Positions 61,473 to 64,000 of a DNA stretch of 64,000 nt are shown one piece after another. The notes beneath the pieces are model-generated. The model was given only the letters and a program-made list of their open reading frames with translations, made no database searches and had not been told where the DNA came from. The position numbers were made by a program, and so were the translations under genes. The first letter of the stretch is position 1; each line of letters opens with the position of its first letter. This DNA comes from Coix lacryma-jobi var. lacryma-jobi. Its lineage: Eukaryota; Streptophyta; Magnoliopsida; Poales; Poaceae. The stretch covers positions 64,107,864-64,171,863 of the forward strand of contig CM019826.1 of the NCBI GenBank assembly GCA_009763385.1. Reading direction: 5' to 3'.

Positions 61473-64000
61473 TCAATAAAAAGACATAGGGTGAACATAC
61501 GGTCCAACACTGGGGTTAGTAAGATAAGAAGGAAACCAGTGTTGGGCCGGCTGCTCAAAAGAACGGTCAGTGTAAAAACCATCCTGTCTAGGGGGATAGC
61601 GATCACCACGCACAGGAAAACGTGGTCCGCTGGGGAAGAAGCGCTCACCGCGAAACTCTACCTGCGGTGGGACAAGGCGCTCAACAAAGCCTCCGCCACG
61701 GGGTCCGTTACCTGCAAAAGCAGGACCCCGTCGGGCACGCTCTCTACGAGGTTTACGCCTAGGAGCCTGGGGCTCAACTGCTCTAGCGTCTCTCCTCGGA
61801 GCTCTCTCCTGCCTAGGCCTAACAAACTGAGGTGCTGGACCTCTAGGCCTAGTCTCCCTCCTCGGGGCTCTCATCTCCTGCCTAGGCCTGGGATCCTGTC
61901 GTCCGGACCTAGCAGCTCTCCTCTGGGCCTTCGGTACATGTCCACCATGAGCTGGATGGTACATGTCCGGGTTCTCCGTCTCCCGAGCCCTGCGCGCCTC
62001 TCTCTTGCGCCTAAAGCAGAACTCGCTCAAGTGGCCATCTCTCCCACAAAAATCACACTGGCACCTCACCGCACGCACAGGGGGTTGTTGGTGACCAGGG
62101 CTGTGGGTGTGGCTCACCTTGCCTTTGCCCTTCGGTGGCAGCTCCTCACGGATGGGTGGCATAGCATCAAGCTTGTTTCTGAGGTGGTTTGGCTTGGGTG
62201 CCCAAACTGGGTTCTTGGGAGGAGCTCTCGGGGGTTCCTCAACCACACCATCTTTGGTGATAGGCTTGGCTGGCTCTTTGAGTGGAAGCTTGGCAAGTTT
62301 GGGAGTAGTGGTGGAGTTGGGCTTCTCACAGGGGTTCAGACCACTAGACTCTCCAATCTTACCAAAAGCTGAAAGATCAACACTCTGGCCAAGACCTACA
62401 CCAGGAGCCCCAGCAGCTCGCTTGAATTGGGAGATCATCATCCCGAGCTGAGGCTCACCACAAGACACCCATGACAAGACGGTCCGAAGGTATGTGTTTT
62501 CCTCCTCGGTACGCACCTTGTCATGCCTCACATTGGCCATCTCCTGCTCCAGGCCCTCACACAAAGCACACCTCTTGACACAAGTGCTATCCGAGCCGGC
62601 CTTCTCAAAAGACTCAAGCTTGGCATTCTTCTCTGCCAACTCGGATTGCAAGACAGGACAAGTCTTGCACGCACCCAACAGCTGCGGTCTAGCTCGGAGC
62701 TCATCCACCTCATCTACCAGCGCAGCATACTTACTCCTCAGAGTGAGAAGATCCGTCATGTGCGCGGCGCAACTCTCGCACTCCAACTCCTCCGACACAA
62801 CCACGGTGGACCGAGCGAACTCAAGCTCCTTCACCGTGTCCTCCCACTTCTGCCTAAACTCCTTGCGCTCTCTAGCGGCACGCCTAAGCAACTTGTCTTG
62901 ACTAAGGAGGGCAGCAGTCAACTTCTCAACCTCGGAGGAAAGCTCGTCGTAGGTGAGAGATACCTGGGAGGTGTCGTCGTCGTCGTCGTTCCGAGGGGTA
63001 CGCTCCGGCTCGCCGTCGACCTCATCTCCGAGCGCCATGGTACACAGGCCTTCGTCGCCGGCGAAGAAGCACAAGCCGTTGAACGTGTCCTCCAGCTTCT
63101 TCTTCTCGGACTCGTCATCACTCGATCGAGCGGAGTCGTCATCCGAGCCGTCGACGTCGCTGAGCGTGGCGAAGAACGCTCGCTGCTCAGCCTGCTGCTT
63201 CTCCAAGTACTTCTTCTTGATGTACTCTTTGTTGAAGCCGCCCCGCTTCTTGTGCCTTGGGGGAACGTGCTTCTCCTTGTACTTGGAGTCGCGCCTGTGG
63301 CCGTGATCGCCCTTCCCAAGATGCTTGTTCTTCTTCTTGGGGCAGTCGGCGATGAAGTGGTCGGGGTCGCCGCACTCGTAGCATCCGGTGCGTCCTCCTC
63401 CGCGACGACGGTTCATGCGGTTGTTGTGGAACCGCGAGAACCGGTTGGCAAGCAAAGCCAACTCGTCGTCTCCCAAAGACTCCAGCTGGTCCTCTGTCAC
63501 AGAAAAGAGAGAAGAAAGCGCAAAGCCAGCTGAGGGGTTAGAGGAAGAGCCGGAAACCAAAGCCATGGACGGGCGAGAAGGATTTTCAAAAGAAGCCCTC
63601 GCCATAGCATCAATCTCACTGGACTTGAGCTTACTGAAGAGCTCGTCGCAGGTGAGAGTCTCATAGTTCGGCGATTCGATGATTGCCTGAACCTTGGAGT
63701 CCCACATCGAACGGTCAAGAGTGTGCAAAAGCTTCAAAGCACGCTCATGATCGTCAAATGGCAACTGCTCTCTGTTAGCCCTCATCCTGTTGACAATCAC
63801 CTGAAAGCGAGCGAATAAACTTTCTATGCTCTCGCCAGGTTGATGTCTAAAGTTCTCATACTCTCGCTTGAACGACTCGTAGAGTCGGGTTTTGACTTGA
63901 GAGGTGCCCTCATGAAAACGCATGAGAGTGTCCCAGATCTCCCGAGCCGTAGCGAGGTGAGAAACACGATCAAACTCACCCATGCTCAAACAAGAGAAAA
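61473..64000 (-). CDS. gag: Sirevirus gag, uninterrupted, N terminus off the window
   Basis: Gag forms the particle. About 842 codons are in the window; by comparison with SIRE-1 and SIRE-2 about 65-75 N-terminal codons lie beyond 64000. Visible parts: capsid region (EIWDTLMRFHEGTSQVK, SLFARFQVIVNRM), first zinc knuckle CYECGDPDHFIADC, an acidic Ser/Asp stretch (VDGSDDDSARSSDDESE), a long coiled coil with paired Cys (about 350-520), a Pro-rich segment, second zinc knuckle CDFCGRDGHLSEFC, and an Arg/Pro-rich tail ending PYVHPMSFY. The long C-terminal extension with a second knuckle is typical of Sirevirus Gag. Confidence 0.92.
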   Translation of the reverse strand, partial: FSCLSMGEFDRVSHLATAREIWDTLMRFHEGTSQVKTRLYESFKREYENFRHQPGESIESLFARFQVIVNRMRANREQLPFDDHERALKLLHTLDRSMWDSKVQAIIESPNYETLTCDELFSKLKSSEIDAMARASFENPSRPSMALVSGSSSNPSAGFALSSLFSVTEDQLESLGDDELALLANRFSRFHNNRMNRRRGGGRTGCYECGDPDHFIADCPKKKNKHLGKGDHGHRRDSKYKEKHVPPRHKKRGGFNKEYIKKKYLEKQQAEQRAFFATLSDVDGSDDDSARSSDDESEKKKLEDTFNGLCFFAGDEGLCTMALGDEVDGEPERTPRNDDDDDTSQVSLTYDELSSEVEKLTAALLSQDKLLRRAARERKEFRQKWEDTVKELEFARSTVVVSEELECESCAAHMTDLLTLRSKYAALVDEVDELRARPQLLGACKTCPVLQSELAEKNAKLESFEKAGSDSTCVKRCALCEGLEQEMANVRHDKVRTEEENTYLRTVLSWVSCGEPQLGMMISQFKRAAGAPGVGLGQSVDLSAFGKIGESSGLNPCEKPNSTTTPKLAKLPLKEPAKPITKDGVVEEPPRAPPKNPVWAPKPNHLRNKLDAMPPIREELPPKGKGKVSHTHSPGHQQPPVRAVRCQCDFCGRDGHLSEFCFRRKREARRARETENPDMYHPAHGGHVPKAQRRAARSGRQDPRPRQEMRAPRRETRPRGPAPQFVRPRQERAPRRDARAVEPQAPRRKPRRERARRGPAFAGNGPRGGGFVERLVPPQVEFRGERFFPSGPRFPVRGDRYPPRQDGFYTDRSFEQPAQHWFPSYLTNPSVGPYVHPMSFY

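Larger units (their letters stand above)
54627..64000 (-). mobile_element. SIRE-3: Sirevirus with open gag and pol, 5' end off the window
   Basis: Minus-strand element: 3' LTR 54627-56590, PPT, non-coding region to 58272, pol 61458-58273 in one frame, gag 61473 to beyond 64000 in one frame. Only the first roughly 115 residues of gag, the PBS and the 5' LTR are missing. All catalytic motifs are present, which suggests a young insertion. Confidence 0.95.

Noticed and set aside
62523..63533. Plus-strand frame of 336 codons within SIRE-3
   Set aside because: It is antisense to intact gag and a codon-bias shadow.

Overview
The window is repeat-rich nuclear DNA from a monocot plant. The lineages present (grass-type Sirevirus, Athila, Tat and chromodomain LTR retrotransposons and a CACTA DNA transposon), the high-GC LTR blocks and the absence of compact operon-like genes suggest a large grass genome, probably panicoid, but the species cannot be told from the sequence. 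I found no intact ordinary host gene, rRNA, tRNA or CRISPR. Almost every base can be assigned to transposable elements nested in one another. Names used here (SIRE-1 to 3, TAT-1, ATH-1 and 2, CHR-1, CACTA-1) are labels for this window only.

Layout, left to right. 1-2639: 5' end of a minus-strand Sirevirus (Ty1-copia) element, SIRE-1, with part of gag, PBS and 5' LTR. 2640-4348: decayed minus-strand Tat-type Ty3-gypsy fragment (RNase H end, integrase). 4349-7175: 5' LTR, PBS region and gag of a plus-strand Athila-like element (ATH-1), inserted in the Tat fragment. 7176-7306: start of another LTR. 7307-about 20940: CACTA transposon with a 5' terminus, subterminal repeats, a minus-strand TNPA-type gene, an apparently intact three-exon gene of unknown function (gene X), a 1.6-kb trinucleotide array, a second three-exon gene (gene Y, one stop) and a broken TNP2-type transposase. 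20938-32077: minus-strand chromodomain Ty3-gypsy element (CHR-1) with both LTRs, the outer one truncated by a deletion that joins it to the CACTA transposase. 32078-52162: plus-strand Athila element (ATH-2). CHR-1 sits in its 5' LTR, and a complete but decayed Sirevirus (SIRE-2, 35583-47204) sits between its RNase H and integrase, flanked by a perfect 5-bp target duplication. 52163-54626: older LTR-like sequence. 54627-64000: SIRE-3, a minus-strand Sirevirus with long uninterrupted gag and pol frames, running off the right edge.

Most notable: (1) CHR-1 has an extra ORF between PBS and gag whose first residues resemble the histone H3 tail around lysine 9, in an element that also encodes a chromodomain. 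(2) ATH-2 has an extra coiled-coil ORF after integrase, with its own TATA box in a region that partly resembles the element's LTR U3. (3) The Sirevirus LTRs carry a tandem array of hairpins whose stems differ between units by paired changes, and a separate array of short palindromic motifs whose sequence is changed as a set between subfamilies. (4) Genes X and Y inside the CACTA region share a structure and flank the trinucleotide array.

All coordinates of boundaries, exons and motifs were read by eye. No alignment or database search was run.
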